From NCBI GenBank assembly GCA_037042915.1, contig CM073197.1, forward strand, positions 62,001-126,000: a DNA stretch of 64,000 nt, read 5' to 3'. Below, in pieces: positions 63,802-64,000 of the stretch. The number at the start of each line of letters is the position of its first letter. Within the stretch, counting starts at the first letter, position 1. The notes under the pieces were generated by a model. It saw only the letters and a program-made list of their open reading frames with translations, ran no database searches and had not been told where the DNA came from. This stretch comes from Auricularia sp. M13 (Eukaryota; Basidiomycota; Agaricomycetes; Auriculariales; Auriculariaceae). A program made the position numbers and the translations under genes.

Positions 63802-64000
63802 CTACGTCGCCTCCTGCAGCGCCCAAATATCCGCGACGGCGCGCGCGAAGACATCAGGCTGGCCAAACAGCAGCGCGGCGTCCGCGGGCGGCGTCATCTC
63901 GCCCTGCACGCCGAGCCAGACCTCCGCGCCCGCCTCCGGCGCGGTATCGTCGTCCGGCACGAACACCGGCTCGGGCACGAACACCGGCTCGAGCTCCTCC
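63802..64000 (-). CDS. C-terminal end of a gene that runs off the window
   Basis: An open minus-strand frame enters from the right edge and stops at 63802. It contains two copies of a PVFVP(E/D) motif, an acidic stretch and the helical end VFARAVADIWALQEAT. Too little is visible to name it. Confidence 0.45.
   Translation of the reverse strand, partial: EELEPVFVPEPVFVPDDDTAPEAGAEVWLGVQGEMTPPADAALLFGQPDVFARAVADIWALQEAT

Noticed and set aside
1-64000. CRISPR arrays, rRNA genes, bacterial ribosome binding sites and operons
   Set aside because: None is present. Introns, TATA-type promoters and the gene families show a fungal nuclear genome.

Overview
The window is from a filamentous basidiomycete, most likely an Agaricomycete. 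The evidence is short GT-AG introns of about 36-80 bases, Plavaka-type (CACTA-clade) DNA transposons with partner genes of a kind common in mushroom genomes, a Ty3/gypsy chromovirus, and a dense cluster of fast-evolving F-box genes. Function calls come from motifs I recognised by eye; no database was searched.

Left third (1-24.7 kb): three mobile elements nested inside one another. A young Ty3/gypsy chromovirus (1902-24022; 433-base LTRs with one mismatch; 5-base target duplication GACAA) sits in an older LTR-like repeat. Its integrase region is interrupted by a Plavaka element (10398-22109; 22-base TIRs; 2-base duplication). That element carries a minus-strand transposase and a divergent plus-strand DUF6698-type gene. 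The DUF6698-type gene is itself split by a 4.27-kb element that is almost entirely one giant palindrome (arms of about 2.1 kb, 55-base spacer, 8-base target duplication, no coding content).

24.7-32.0 kb: a second, distantly related Plavaka element (24740-31970; 19-base TIRs). It has the same two-gene divergent layout but a different partner protein. Both partner proteins end in a similar segment with a W-x3-(I/V)FP motif.

Right half (32-64 kb): host genes. F-box genes dominate: two of one family (32.5-34.2 and 50.1-51.8 kb), three of a second family of 449-459 residues (48.2-49.6, 53.4-54.8 and 55.0-56.4 kb) with a C-terminal remnant at 62.5 kb, one of a third type (42.9-44.6 kb), and an LRR-like fragment without an F-box (40.6-41.7 kb). 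Among them lie a duplicated block with two small secreted-protein genes (35.5 and 38.1 kb), a small tail-anchored protein, a DUF2235 alpha/beta hydrolase, an intron-bearing tRNA-Asn, a small spliced gene, an unrecognised coiled-coil-tailed gene, an acidic/low-complexity gene, and a complete short-chain dehydrogenase with one GC-AG intron. A partial gene runs off the right edge.

The F-box proteins are probable substrate receptors of SCF ubiquitin ligases. The cluster looks like a birth-and-death array with intact, truncated and frame-disturbed members. No CRISPR, rRNA or bacterial-type operon is present.
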